Assembly: GCA_041396045.1 (NCBI GenBank) | Contig: JAWKZI010000004.1 | Span: 124,001-188,000 of the forward strand | Length of the DNA stretch: 64,000 bases | From: SHZI01 sp041396045 | GTDB taxonomy: Bacteria; Pseudomonadota; Gammaproteobacteria; Steroidobacterales; GCA-2729495 | Direction of reading: 5' to 3' | Shown: in pieces, positions 56,037 to 64,000 of the stretch | Numbering within the stretch: position 1 is the stretch's first letter | How the letters are laid out: each line of letters opens with the position of its first letter | Program-made: the position numbers and the translations under genes | Notes under the pieces: model-generated | The model's database searches: none | What the model was told of the DNA's origin: nothing | What the model saw: the letters and a program-made list of their open reading frames with translations, nothing else

Positions 56037-57068
56037 ATGTTTGCAAAGATCCGGACTATCCGCCGCGGCATGACCGCAATTGCCATTGCCGGACTTCTGG
56101 CATTGGCGACGGTATTGCCAGCAGTGGCCGCGACCAGCACCGATCCGCTGGCGTCCTGGAACGACGGCGCGACCAAGCACGCCATGATCTCCTTCGTCGA
56201 AAAGGTAAGCGACCCGAGCAGCAAGGACTTCGTGCCACCGCAAAAGCGTATTGCGGTATTCGACAATGACGGGACGCTGTGGGTTGAACAGCCGATGTAC
56301 ACCCAGGTGGCTTTTGCACTTGACCGGGTGAAAGCCCTGGCCCCCGATCACCCCGAATGGCTGCAGAACCCCGCGCTCAAGGCGGCAATCGAGGGCAATA
56401 CGACAGCCCTGCTGGCTTCAGGTTACGACGGCATCCTCGAACTGATGGCCGTGACCCATGCCGGCACGACACCCGCCGTGTTTGAGAAGATCGTGACGGA
56501 CTGGATCGCAACGGCCGAGCATCCCCGCTTCAAACGGAAATATACCGACCTGGCCTATCAGCCGATGCTCGAGTTACTTCACTACATGCGAGCCAACGGT
56601 TTCAGCACCTACATCGTGTCAGGCGGCGGCGTTGAGTTCATGCGGCCGTGGGCACAGCAGGTCTACGGCATCCCGCCGCAGAACGTCGTTGGTTCGAGCC
56701 TCAAGACCAGATTCGAGATCATCGACGGCAAGCCGACGCTCGTGCGTCTGCCCGAACTGGGGTTTATCAACGATGAAGGCGGCAAGCCGGTCGGCATCAA
56801 CCTGCACATCGGCCAGCGTCCGATCGCGGCCTTCGGCAATTCCGACGGCGACCTGCAGATGCTGCAATGGACGACCGCAGGCGACGGCCCACGTCTGGGC
56901 GCGATCGTTCGCCATACCGATGCCGCGCGTGAATATTCCTACGATCGGAAGTCATCGGTCGGCACACTGGACAAGGCACTCGATGCCGCGCCGGCTAATG
57001 GCTGGGTCGTCATCGACATGCAGAAGGACTGGAAGACCGTTTTTCCGCCGGCCATTAGCGTTGATTAA
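56037..57068 (+). CDS. Exported HAD-family phosphatase-like protein
   Basis: 343 residues with a signal peptide (MTAIAIAGLLALATVLPAVAA). HAD motif I RIAVFDNDGTLWVEQPMY (DxDGT), motif II STYIVSGGG, and motif IV PIAAFGNSDGDLQML are all present, with a cap region between. HAD enzymes are mostly phosphohydrolases that use an aspartyl-phosphate intermediate. Export to the periplasm suggests action on phosphate esters outside the cytoplasm. It is paralogous to the protein at 61454-62464 on the other strand. Together with the DUF1254 pair and the arylsulfatase it suggests an operon for exported hydrolases. Confidence 0.9.
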   Translation: MFAKIRTIRRGMTAIAIAGLLALATVLPAVAATSTDPLASWNDGATKHAMISFVEKVSDPSSKDFVPPQKRIAVFDNDGTLWVEQPMYTQVAFALDRVKALAPDHPEWLQNPALKAAIEGNTTALLASGYDGILELMAVTHAGTTPAVFEKIVTDWIATAEHPRFKRKYTDLAYQPMLELLHYMRANGFSTYIVSGGGVEFMRPWAQQVYGIPPQNVVGSSLKTRFEIIDGKPTLVRLPELGFINDEGGKPVGINLHIGQRPIAAFGNSDGDLQMLQWTTAGDGPRLGAIVRHTDAAREYSYDRKSSVGTLDKALDAAPANGWVVIDMQKDWKTVFPPAISVD

Positions 57069-57225
57069 ACGACGGACACAGGGGCCGCTAAAGCGCTTTG
57101 TAGTGGGAGCGTGACAAATAATCGCTATCATTCGCCTGTCGGGACAGCTTACAATCACGAGATAAGAAATTATACGAACGACAATACCTGTACTAACTTC
57201 TCGTCAGCCTGAGGGCAATAACAAA

Positions 57226-58893
57226 ATGAGCTGCAAGACACTGATGAATTTCATCGTGGTGACCATGCTGTTTGCATGTGGCTCGGCCTACGCCACCGAC
57301 AAACCCAATATCCTGTTGATCATTTCCGACGATACCGGCTTTGGTGACCTCGGTCCCTACGGCGGCGGTGTCGGGCGCGGCATGCCCACTCCAAATATCG
57401 ACAAACTTGCTGACGAGGGGATGACCTTCTTCTCGTTCTACGCCCAGCCCAGTTGCACGCCGGGCCGCGCTGCCATGCAGACCGGGCGCATCCCGAACCG
57501 CAGCGGCATGACCACCGTGGCATTTCAGGGCCAGGGCGGCGGCCTGCCGGCAGCCGAGTGGACGCTGGCCTCGGTGCTCAAGAAGGGTGGCTACAGCACC
57601 TATTTCACCGGTAAATGGCACCTTGGCGAGGCGGACTACGCATTGCCCAACGCGCAGGGCTATGACGTGATGAAGTACGTCGGCATCTACCATCTGAATG
57701 CCTATACCTACGGCGATCCAACCTTCTTCCCCGACATGGATCCTGAACTGCGGACCTTATTCAATCAGGTCACCAAGGGCTCGATTTCCGGCAAGGCTGG
57801 CGAGAAGCCGGTCGAAGACTTCAAGATCAACGGGCAGTATGTCAACGAGCCCGGCAAGAATGTCACCTTGAAAGGTGTCAACTACCCGAATGGCGTCGTC
57901 GGCATACCGTACTTTGATGGCTATGTAGAGAAAGCAGCCCTGGAATTCCTCGACGACGCAGCAAAGGACACCAGCACGCCGTTCTTCATCAATGTCAACT
58001 TCATGAAGGTGCACCAGCCGAACATGCCGGCACCGGAATTCGAGGGCAAGTCGCCGGACAAGAGCAAGTATGCCGACTCCATCGTCGAGCTTGATACACG
58101 CATCGGCCGCATCATGGCCAAGCTGAAGGCACTTGGTCTGGACAAGAACACCCTCGTGTTCTACACCACCGACAACGGCGCCTGGCAGGACGTCTACCCT
58201 GACGCAGGCTATACGCCTTTCCGCGGCACCAAGGGCACGGTGCGCGAAGGTGGCAACCGGGTGCCGGCGATTGCCGTCATGCCCGGCAAGATCAAGGCCG
58301 GCGTCCGCAATCACGACATCGTTGGCGGCCTCGACTTCATGGCCACGTTCGCCGCGCTGGCGGGGGTGGATCTGCCAAAGAACGACCGGGAAGGCAAGCC
58401 GATCATCTTCGACAGCTACGATATGTCGCCAGTCCTGTTCGGTACCGGCAAGGACAAGCGGGACTCGTGGTTCTTCTTCACCGAGAACGAGCTTTCGCCA
58501 GGCGCGGCACGTCTGGGCAAGTACAAGGCGGTGTTCAACCTGCGCGGTGACGACGGCCAGGCCACGGGTGGCCTCGCCGTCGACAGCAATCTGGGCTGGA
58601 AGGGTGCTACGAAGTATGTAGCTACGGTGCCGCAGATCTTCAACCTGTGGGCTGATCCCCAGGAACGCTACGACCTCTTCATGAACAACTTCACGGAACG
58701 CACCTGGATGATGGTGCCCATCGGGCAGGCCATCAACGAGTTGATGCAGACCTACGTGAAGTACCCGCCGCGGAAGTTGCAGAGCATGGGCTACGATGGT
58801 CCGATTGAGATCTCCAAGTACCAGAAGTTCGAGTACGTCCGCGAGATGCTGAAGAACGAAGGCGTCAACATTCAGTTGCCGACCGGCAACTAA
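57226..58893 (+). CDS. Exported arylsulfatase (formylglycine type)
   Basis: 555 residues. A signal peptide (FIVVTMLFACGSAYA) leads into the sulfatase start KPNILLIISDDTGFGDLGPYGG (metal-binding Asp-Asp). The active-site signature is SCTPGRAAMQTGR: the Cys of CxPxR must be converted to formylglycine by a sulfatase-modifying enzyme. Other landmarks are YFTGKWHLGEADY, LVFYTTDNGAWQD and FRGTKGTVREGGNRVPAIAVMPG. It cleaves sulfate esters in the periplasm. No formylglycine-generating enzyme is encoded in the window. A GC-rich hairpin follows at 58912-58940. The sulfotransferases at 1-4 kb make sulfate esters, but a link between them is speculation. Confidence 0.93.
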   Translation: MSCKTLMNFIVVTMLFACGSAYATDKPNILLIISDDTGFGDLGPYGGGVGRGMPTPNIDKLADEGMTFFSFYAQPSCTPGRAAMQTGRIPNRSGMTTVAFQGQGGGLPAAEWTLASVLKKGGYSTYFTGKWHLGEADYALPNAQGYDVMKYVGIYHLNAYTYGDPTFFPDMDPELRTLFNQVTKGSISGKAGEKPVEDFKINGQYVNEPGKNVTLKGVNYPNGVVGIPYFDGYVEKAALEFLDDAAKDTSTPFFINVNFMKVHQPNMPAPEFEGKSPDKSKYADSIVELDTRIGRIMAKLKALGLDKNTLVFYTTDNGAWQDVYPDAGYTPFRGTKGTVREGGNRVPAIAVMPGKIKAGVRNHDIVGGLDFMATFAALAGVDLPKNDREGKPIIFDSYDMSPVLFGTGKDKRDSWFFFTENELSPGAARLGKYKAVFNLRGDDGQATGGLAVDSNLGWKGATKYVATVPQIFNLWADPQERYDLFMNNFTERTWMMVPIGQAINELMQTYVKYPPRKLQSMGYDGPIEISKYQKFEYVREMLKNEGVNIQLPTGN

Positions 58894-58911
58894 AAGACCG
58901 TACCTGGCCAC

Positions 58912-58940
58912 GCGGCGCGGGTCCTGAAGACCCGCGCCGC
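58912..58940. terminator. Transcription terminator hairpin after the arylsulfatase gene
   Basis: gcggcgcgggtc (58912-58923) pairs perfectly with gacccgcgccgc (58929-58940); 12-bp stem, 5-base loop. No T-run, so intrinsic termination is likely but not certain. Confidence 0.6.
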
Positions 58941-59015
58941 GAATGGCTCCAGGCAGGAAAGCAATAAGCTGCCACGGCTATACTTGCAGGCCATCGCCCG
59001 GGGCAGACTTTCCAG

Positions 59016-61418
59016 ATGACAAAGCGGCGCCGCCCAAAACAACCAACAGGCACCCGAATCGACCCGCCAGCTCGCCCGATCTGGCACTGGCTGATCGTGT
59101 CAGGGGCGTTGCTGACGATCGTAATCGTGGCACTGGCCTTCTTCATCGCAGGCCGGCCTGCCGTTCCTGTGCCAGCACCTGCATCAGCGCCAGCACCGGT
59201 GGCGGATGTAGAACCAGCCAACTATGTCGGTCGCAAAACCTGCAGCGGTTGTCATGCTACACAGACCACCGCCTGGCAGGAATCACAACATGCACAGGCG
59301 ATGGAACATGCGGTTGCGACGACCGTGCTGGGCAACTTCGACAACGCCAGATTCAGCTATGCCGGCGTCACATCGACCTTCTCCCGCCGTGGCGATGAGT
59401 TTTGGGTCAGGACAGATGGTCCCGATGGCAAGCTGACGGACTTCAAGATCAGCTACACCTTCGGCATCTATCCGCTGCAGCAGTATCTGATTGCGTTTCC
59501 CGATGGGCGTATGCAGGCACTGTCAATCGCGTGGGACGCACGACCAGAAAAGGACGGCGGCCAGCGCTGGTTCCATCTGTATCCGGGCGAGCACATCGAC
59601 TACCAGGATGAATTGCACTGGACACGTGACCAGCAGAACTGGAACTACATGTGTGCCGATTGCCATTCCACCAACCTGCGTCGCAACTACGACGCCGACC
59701 AGAACACCTTTGCGACGACCTGGAGCGATCTCGACGTCGCTTGCGAGAGTTGCCACGGCCCCGGCTCCACCCACGTTGCCTGGGCCCAGGCCGGCAAGGA
59801 CGCAAAGCCCGTGCCGAACATGGGCTTGTCGATTCCGCTCGACGCAAGACATGGGGTCACCTGGGTTGCAGATACCACAACCGGCAACGCGAGCCGTAGC
59901 ACACCACTCCTTGACCACCGGGAAATCCAGACCTGCGCGGTCTGCCATTCGCGGCGCCGGTCGATCAGCACGAATCCGGGGCCGACCGGGCAATTGCTCG
60001 ATACACACAATCCGGCATTGTTGACCGAAGGTCTGTACTTCGCCGACGGACAGCAAGAGGATGAGGTCTACACCTATGGCTCATTCCTGCAATCGAAAAT
60101 GTACGCCAAGGGTGTGAGCTGCAGCGACTGCCACGATCCGCACACGGCGAAGTTGCGCGTGCCCGGCAATGTGTTGTGCGCGCAGTGCCATTTGCCCACC
60201 AAATACGCCGTGGTCGAACATACGCGTCACACGCCCGACAGTGCCGGCGCCCAGTGCGTGAATTGCCATATGCCGACCCGCAATTACATGGTGATCGATC
60301 CGCGCCGCGATCATTCGCTGCGCATTCCGCGGCCGGATCTCAGTGTCGCGCTGGGCACACCCAATGCCTGCAATAGCTGCCACACGGATCGCAAACCGGA
60401 ATGGGCTGCAGCAGCGATTGAGGGCTGGTTTGCTCCGGATCGCAAAGGCTTTCAGACCTGGGGGCCGACCTTCGATGCGGCTCGCAAAGGTCAGGCAATG
60501 ACCATCCAGAAGCTGGCAAGGTTGTTTGCCAACCCCGAGACACCGGGAATCGTGCAGGCCACCGCTTTGGCCGAGATGCGCCGTTTCCCGGGTCGGCTGC
60601 TGTTTGCCGCCATCAACGATGGACTCAAGAACGATGATCCACTGGTGCGCATCGCCGCGCTGGATGCGTTAACCGACTTCCCTCCTCTGGTACGTGACAA
60701 GGCGCTGCCGGCGGCCGATGACGATTTGCTGGCGGTACGCGCCGCCGCCGGACGTACACTCGCACCGGTCGACCTGCAATCCTTGTCGCCCGGGCAACGC
60801 GCCATGGTCGAGCAGGGATTCAAGGCTTACGAATCGACCCAGTCAGCGGTAGCGGAGCGGCCGGAGGCCCATCTCAATCTCGGACTTTTCCATACCGATC
60901 GCCAGGACGCCACTCGTGCCGAAGCGGAGTATCTGCTCGCCATCAAGCGTGACCCGCAGTTCGTTCCGGCCTATGTGAATCTGGCTGATGTCTACCGCGC
61001 CACCAATCGCAGTGGCGACGCAGAACGCACCCTCGATGAAGGCCTCGTTGCGGCACCGGAAGACCCCACCTTGCTGCATGCCCTGGGGCTGACGCGCATC
61101 CGCCAGAGCCGTCACGCTGAGGCGCTGGTCCTGTTTGCCCACGCGCACGAACTGGCACCGGAAAACATGCGCTTCGCCTACGTGTACGCAGTCGCGTTGC
61201 GCTCTTCCGGCAAGTCGAAGCAGGCGCTGCGCACGCTAGACCAGGCGCTGGTCGTGAATCCGAATGCGCCAGACCTGCTCTATGCGCGTGCGTCCTATGC
61301 GCTGGAGGATGGAGACACGGCGGCAGCACAGGAATATGCCAACCGGTTTGTCAGCGTCGCTCCCGAAGACCCCAGAGCCGTGCCACTGCTGCAGCAGGCC
61401 GGGACCGGATCCAGGTAA
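59016..61418 (+). CDS. Octaheme cytochrome c fused to HEAT-like and TPR repeats
   Basis: 800 residues. An N-terminal membrane helix (LIVSGALLTIVIVALAFFIAG) is followed by a Pro/Ala linker and eight CxxCH haem sites: CSGCH, CADCH, CESCH, CAVCH, CSDCH, CAQCH, CVNCH and CNSCH, all within about residues 70-455. From about 490 come HEAT-like alpha repeats (IVQATALAEMRRFPG, PLVRIAALDALTDFPPLV) and from about 610 several TPRs (AHLNLGLFHTDRQDATRAEAEYLLAIKRDP onward). It should be periplasmic and membrane-anchored, moving electrons, while the repeats hold a partner. The haem arrangement recalls multihaem families with TPR tails in marine bacteria. Intact. It is a separate unit from the arylsulfatase, with a terminator between. 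Confidence 0.9.
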   Translation: MTKRRRPKQPTGTRIDPPARPIWHWLIVSGALLTIVIVALAFFIAGRPAVPVPAPASAPAPVADVEPANYVGRKTCSGCHATQTTAWQESQHAQAMEHAVATTVLGNFDNARFSYAGVTSTFSRRGDEFWVRTDGPDGKLTDFKISYTFGIYPLQQYLIAFPDGRMQALSIAWDARPEKDGGQRWFHLYPGEHIDYQDELHWTRDQQNWNYMCADCHSTNLRRNYDADQNTFATTWSDLDVACESCHGPGSTHVAWAQAGKDAKPVPNMGLSIPLDARHGVTWVADTTTGNASRSTPLLDHREIQTCAVCHSRRRSISTNPGPTGQLLDTHNPALLTEGLYFADGQQEDEVYTYGSFLQSKMYAKGVSCSDCHDPHTAKLRVPGNVLCAQCHLPTKYAVVEHTRHTPDSAGAQCVNCHMPTRNYMVIDPRRDHSLRIPRPDLSVALGTPNACNSCHTDRKPEWAAAAIEGWFAPDRKGFQTWGPTFDAARKGQAMTIQKLARLFANPETPGIVQATALAEMRRFPGRLLFAAINDGLKNDDPLVRIAALDALTDFPPLVRDKALPAADDDLLAVRAAAGRTLAPVDLQSLSPGQRAMVEQGFKAYESTQSAVAERPEAHLNLGLFHTDRQDATRAEAEYLLAIKRDPQFVPAYVNLADVYRATNRSGDAERTLDEGLVAAPEDPTLLHALGLTRIRQSRHAEALVLFAHAHELAPENMRFAYVYAVALRSSGKSKQALRTLDQALVVNPNAPDLLYARASYALEDGDTAAAQEYANRFVSVAPEDPRAVPLLQQAGTGSR

Positions 61419-61453
61419 CCGTGCAGCGACGGGCATCCGTGCCCCTGCACTCA

Positions 61454-62464
61454 CTACTCAAAGGCGAAGATCTTTTTCCAGTCGTTCTTCATGCTGACAA
61501 TGATCCAGCCTTGCGCCTTTGCCTCGTCATGCAGCGCCTGGGTCAATGTTCCGACCTGCGTTGCCGGAAGACCCTGGGCGGGACCGTAGGCATATTCGCG
61601 CTTTGCGTCGTCATGTAACAGGATCACCGACAGACGCGCGCCACTACCGGCCTTGGTGTACTCGAGCATCTGCTTGTCGCCGGTTGAGTTGCCAAACGCG
61701 GCATAGGGGCGGCGTCCAATCATCAAGTGGATGCCCTGGGGCTTGCCGGTGTCATTGTCGTTGAGGACCAGCTTCGCTTCTTTGGTCAGGAAGGGTTTGC
61801 CGTTCTTGTCATAGCCGTACTTGGTGGAGCCGGCTGTACCAACGACCTGCTCCGGCGGAATGCCATAGGTCTTTTCACTGTACTGGCGCACAAAATCCTG
61901 GCCGCCCCCGGTCACGATGTAGGTCTTGTAGCCATTGGCACGCAGATAACTCAGCACTTCCTGCATGGGCTGGTAGACCAGATCGGTATACGGCCGCTTC
62001 CAGCGTGGATCTCTGGCCGTTGCCATCCATGCACTGACCTGTTTGCCGAATTCCTCAACCGGCATGCCAGTGAAGGTGGCCGCGATGATCTTTTCAAGAT
62101 CCGGCAGGGTCAGTTTCGCGATTGCCTGGCGATCACCTGAAAGCACGGTCTTGAAAGGCTCGGTGTTCTTCAGCGCCGGGTTCTCCCGGGCCAGGACCGG
62201 AACCCGGTCCAGCGCGTAACTGATGAAGGAGTACAGCGGCTGCTCTACCCAGAGCGTGCCATCCTGGTCAAAGGTGGCGATGCGCTCGGCGGGCGGAACA
62301 AAGTTCTTGCTGTCTGCCTGGGTTGTATTCCTGACGAAGTCGATAATGGCTTGCTTGCTGGCCCCGGCGTTCCACGAAGGAAGCGGATCCTGCGCCTCCG
62401 CACAGGCACCCTGGCTGACGACCAAAGCCGCCACCAGAACCAATGACCTGAGAATGGCATTCAT
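61454..62464 (-). CDS. Exported HAD-family phosphatase-like protein, paralogue
   Basis: 336 residues from ATG at 62464 (MNAILRSLVLVAALVVSQGACA). The start rests on aaagggg located about 11 bases upstream; a second ATG at 62473 is too close to it. HAD motif I is RIATFDQDGTLWVEQPLY, motif II KTYIVTGGG, motif IV YAAFGNSTGDKQML. It shares most landmarks with the HAD protein at 56037 (LPSWNAGASKQAIIDFV against LASWNDGATKHAMISFV, YQPMQEVLSYLRANGYKTYIV against YQPMLELLHYMRANGFSTYIV). It is encoded on the opposite strand and converges with the octaheme gene. Periplasmic phosphatase role is by family only. Confidence 0.9.
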   Translation of the reverse strand: MNAILRSLVLVAALVVSQGACAEAQDPLPSWNAGASKQAIIDFVRNTTQADSKNFVPPAERIATFDQDGTLWVEQPLYSFISYALDRVPVLARENPALKNTEPFKTVLSGDRQAIAKLTLPDLEKIIAATFTGMPVEEFGKQVSAWMATARDPRWKRPYTDLVYQPMQEVLSYLRANGYKTYIVTGGGQDFVRQYSEKTYGIPPEQVVGTAGSTKYGYDKNGKPFLTKEAKLVLNDNDTGKPQGIHLMIGRRPYAAFGNSTGDKQMLEYTKAGSGARLSVILLHDDAKREYAYGPAQGLPATQVGTLTQALHDEAKAQGWIIVSMKNDWKKIFAFE

Positions 62465-62588
62465 GGTTTCCATGTCCCCTTTGTATGTGACCAACCTGAT
62501 ATCTCATGGATCATTTTGCCAGACCTGTTTGTACTAAATGCACCCCGAGGCACAAACTCCTCGGCTGGTACACCTGCTGCAGAAGGAT

Positions 62589-62987
62589 TCACGACCTGGA
62601 TTTGCGCTTCGAAAGCACCCCTGCGACCCGGGTAACGGATCCGCGCACCAGCAGATAGGGAACGATGGCAAGAATGATCGCGACGATGACTGCGCCGACC
62701 GGGTGGACGACGTGCAACACGTAGAACTGGTAGCCAAGGTCGAGTAACAACGCAACGACGAAGAGTTTGCCGATGCTCTTCCAGCCATCGCGAAGCATGG
62801 CCCGCCGGTGTGCAGGATCAGTGAGCAACGCCCAGAAATAGGCTGGCTTCCCTTCCCTGGCGTCTTTGAGGCCAGCCAGCGTGGCGAGGATCAGGGCCAT
62901 CAGCGGTTGCAGCACAAACCTGAATTTCAGTGGCCCGGTCAGGCGGGCCAGGAAGTCGTAGCTTGCCTGGATCAACGCGTCTTCCAT
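62589..62987 (-). CDS. Small integral membrane protein of unknown function
   Basis: 132 residues from ATG at 62987 (MEDALIQASYDFLARL); the open frame extends to 63071, but that extension is polar and improbable. Three hydrophobic segments are visible: LQPLMALILATLAGL, FVVALLLDLGYQFYVL and VGAVIVAIILAIVPYLLV. The C-terminus is basic (SKRKSRS). The two segments bearing LGYQ and VHPVG are near polar residues and could form a substrate path. I do not recognise the family. It lies between the HAD gene and the divergent RND adaptor. Confidence 0.6.
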   Translation of the reverse strand: MEDALIQASYDFLARLTGPLKFRFVLQPLMALILATLAGLKDAREGKPAYFWALLTDPAHRRAMLRDGWKSIGKLFVVALLLDLGYQFYVLHVVHPVGAVIVAIILAIVPYLLVRGSVTRVAGVLSKRKSRS

Positions 62988-63145
62988 CTGTATTCCGATC
63001 CCGAGCTGGTGGCCCCGCGCATCGTCTGTCCTCCGTCCTGGACCGTCAAGGGCTGCGCGCGGGCGAGCCATGGTTTAATGACCAGCAAGCAGAGTGAAGA
63101 CGTAGCTTCGCCACACCTGTACAGTGCATCGGAGATGGAAAATAC

Positions 63146-64000
63146 ATGTTGATTGACCGATTCCGGCACCAGCTTGCTGCCACAGCAGTTCTGACGTCTG
63201 TCGCCATGCTGACAGCGTGCTCCGGCGATGACACGGCTCAAGGGAGGGCAGCACCGGAGCCGGTGGTGGTCATTGAGGCAGTCACAGCGCAGTCGGTCCC
63301 CAATATCGTCGAATTGCCCGGGCGAATAGAGGCCGTTCGAACGGCTGAAGTCCGCGCCCGTGTCGACGGTATCGTGCAGCGCCGGCTGTTTGAAGAAGGC
63401 AGCGACGTGCGGGAAGGCGATGTCCTTTTCAAGATCGATCCGCGGCAGAAGCAGGCCCGACTTGCCCAGGCGGAGGCGCAGCTCGCTCGCATGATCGCAA
63501 CCCGGGACAATGCCATCCAGGTCGTTAATCGATACGCCCCACTCGTCGCGCGCCGGGCAGTGAGTGCACAGGAGAACGATGCCGCGACGGCCACGCTTCG
63601 TCAGGCCGAAGCCGATGTCGCTCAGGCACGTGCCGTCGTCGATAACGAACGCCTGGAACTTGCCTATACCACGGTGCGTGCACCGCTTACCGGCCGTGTC
63701 GGCAAGGCGGCAGTCACCGAGGGGGCCCTGGTCAGCGCCGCTTCGGCGACCTTGCTGACCCGGATCGACCAGCTCAATCCGGTCTACGTGACATTTACGC
63801 AGTCGAGCTCGGACATGATCGATCTGCGCCAGCGCCTGGAAAGCGGGGCGGTCAGTGCACCCGCGATGAATCTGATCGAAGTGCGCCTGATCCTCGCCAA
63901 CGGCTCGAAGTATGGACCGGTCGGTCACCTGGACTTCGCGGATCTGGCGGTGGATCCATCGACAGGCAGCCAGATCATCCGGGCGCGCTTCGACAACGCC
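63146..64000 (+). CDS. RND efflux periplasmic adaptor, cut by the window end
   Basis: The frame runs from ATG at 63146 (MLIDRFRHQLAATAVLTSVAMLTACSG) to the last base; at least 285 residues. A lipoprotein signal with lipobox LTAC is present. HlyD/MexA-type features: NIVELPGRIEAVRTAEVRARVDGIVQRRLFEEGSDVREGDVLFKIDPR, helical hairpin (AQAEAQLARMIATRDNAIQV...), LELAYTTVRAPLTGRVGKA and TLLTRIDQLNPVYVTFTQS. It connects an inner-membrane RND pump with an outer-membrane channel for drug or solute efflux. The pump gene should lie just beyond the window. Confidence 0.92.
   Translation, partial: MLIDRFRHQLAATAVLTSVAMLTACSGDDTAQGRAAPEPVVVIEAVTAQSVPNIVELPGRIEAVRTAEVRARVDGIVQRRLFEEGSDVREGDVLFKIDPRQKQARLAQAEAQLARMIATRDNAIQVVNRYAPLVARRAVSAQENDAATATLRQAEADVAQARAVVDNERLELAYTTVRAPLTGRVGKAAVTEGALVSAASATLLTRIDQLNPVYVTFTQSSSDMIDLRQRLESGAVSAPAMNLIEVRLILANGSKYGPVGHLDFADLAVDPSTGSQIIRARFDNA

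Noticed and set aside
1..64000. CRISPR arrays, rRNA and tRNA genes, prophage
   Set aside because: No regularly spaced direct repeats, no rRNA-like stretches, no convincing cloverleaf in any intergenic gap, and no phage structural or integrase genes were found by eye.

Overview
The window looks like chromosomal DNA from an uncultured or little-studied gammaproteobacterium of roughly 60 % G+C. The signs are a homodimeric AceE-type pyruvate dehydrogenase E1, NadA/NadB, AvtA, MacAB-like export, TonB-linked catabolism and VPxPx-CTERM (exosortase-type) surface proteins. Placement nearer than class (for example Steroidobacter- or Woeseia-like) is inference only. No rRNA, tRNA, CRISPR array, transposase or prophage was seen.

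Layout. 1-4.0 kb: an accessory locus of three aspartyl/asparaginyl beta-hydroxylase-like domains and two sulfotransferase domains, one pair fused in a single polypeptide, with a divergent methyltransferase. 4.6-5.0 kb: first copy of a dispersed hairpin repeat. 5-8.1 kb: a cytochrome c protein and a GGDEF/EAL protein. 8.2-10.9 kb: nadA-nadB (NAD synthesis). 10.9-15 kb: an FMN alpha-hydroxyacid oxidase and aceE. 15-16.7 kb: two paralogous VPxPx-CTERM proteins. 16.9-25 kb: CoA-lyase, methylmalonyl-CoA mutase, pccB, pccA, meaB and epimerase, a tight propionyl-CoA to succinyl-CoA operon. 25-30 kb: a DUF374 acyltransferase facing a P450 / acyl-AMP ligase-carrier protein / ParA-type ATPase set, then the second repeat copy. 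30.3-35.7 kb (minus strand): a Tat-targeted ThDP enzyme, avtA, fabD-like, dedA and DUF411. 35.9-45.5 kb: a membrane protein, MFS transporter, Rieske oxygenase, TonB receptor, second Rieske oxygenase and aldehyde dehydrogenase, read as an uptake-and-oxidation cluster for an unknown hydrophobic or aromatic substrate. 45.6-48.9 kb: a MacAB-type exporter, then the third repeat copy. 49.2-51.5 kb: a double SpoIIAA-like protein, a SMUG1-like glycosylase and a lipoprotein. 51.5-63 kb: an AraC regulator with two DUF1254 proteins, two HAD phosphatases, an arylsulfatase and an octaheme-cytochrome/TPR protein, all apparently exported. The window ends inside an RND efflux adaptor gene.

Two cautions. At least sixteen genes between 1 and 48.9 kb are broken by small frameshifts, several in G/C or A runs, including housekeeping genes (nadB, fabD-like, mutase), while no gene between 49.2 and 64 kb is broken. 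This looks more like uncorrected sequence error in part of the assembly than mass pseudogenisation, so broken genes are described over their reconstructed span. Protein functions are recognised from motifs by eye; no database search was run.

The most interesting observations are the hydroxylase-sulfotransferase locus, the P450/ligase-ACP/ParA set, and the three-copy intergenic repeat whose loop is nearly constant while its stem sequence differs but still pairs perfectly.
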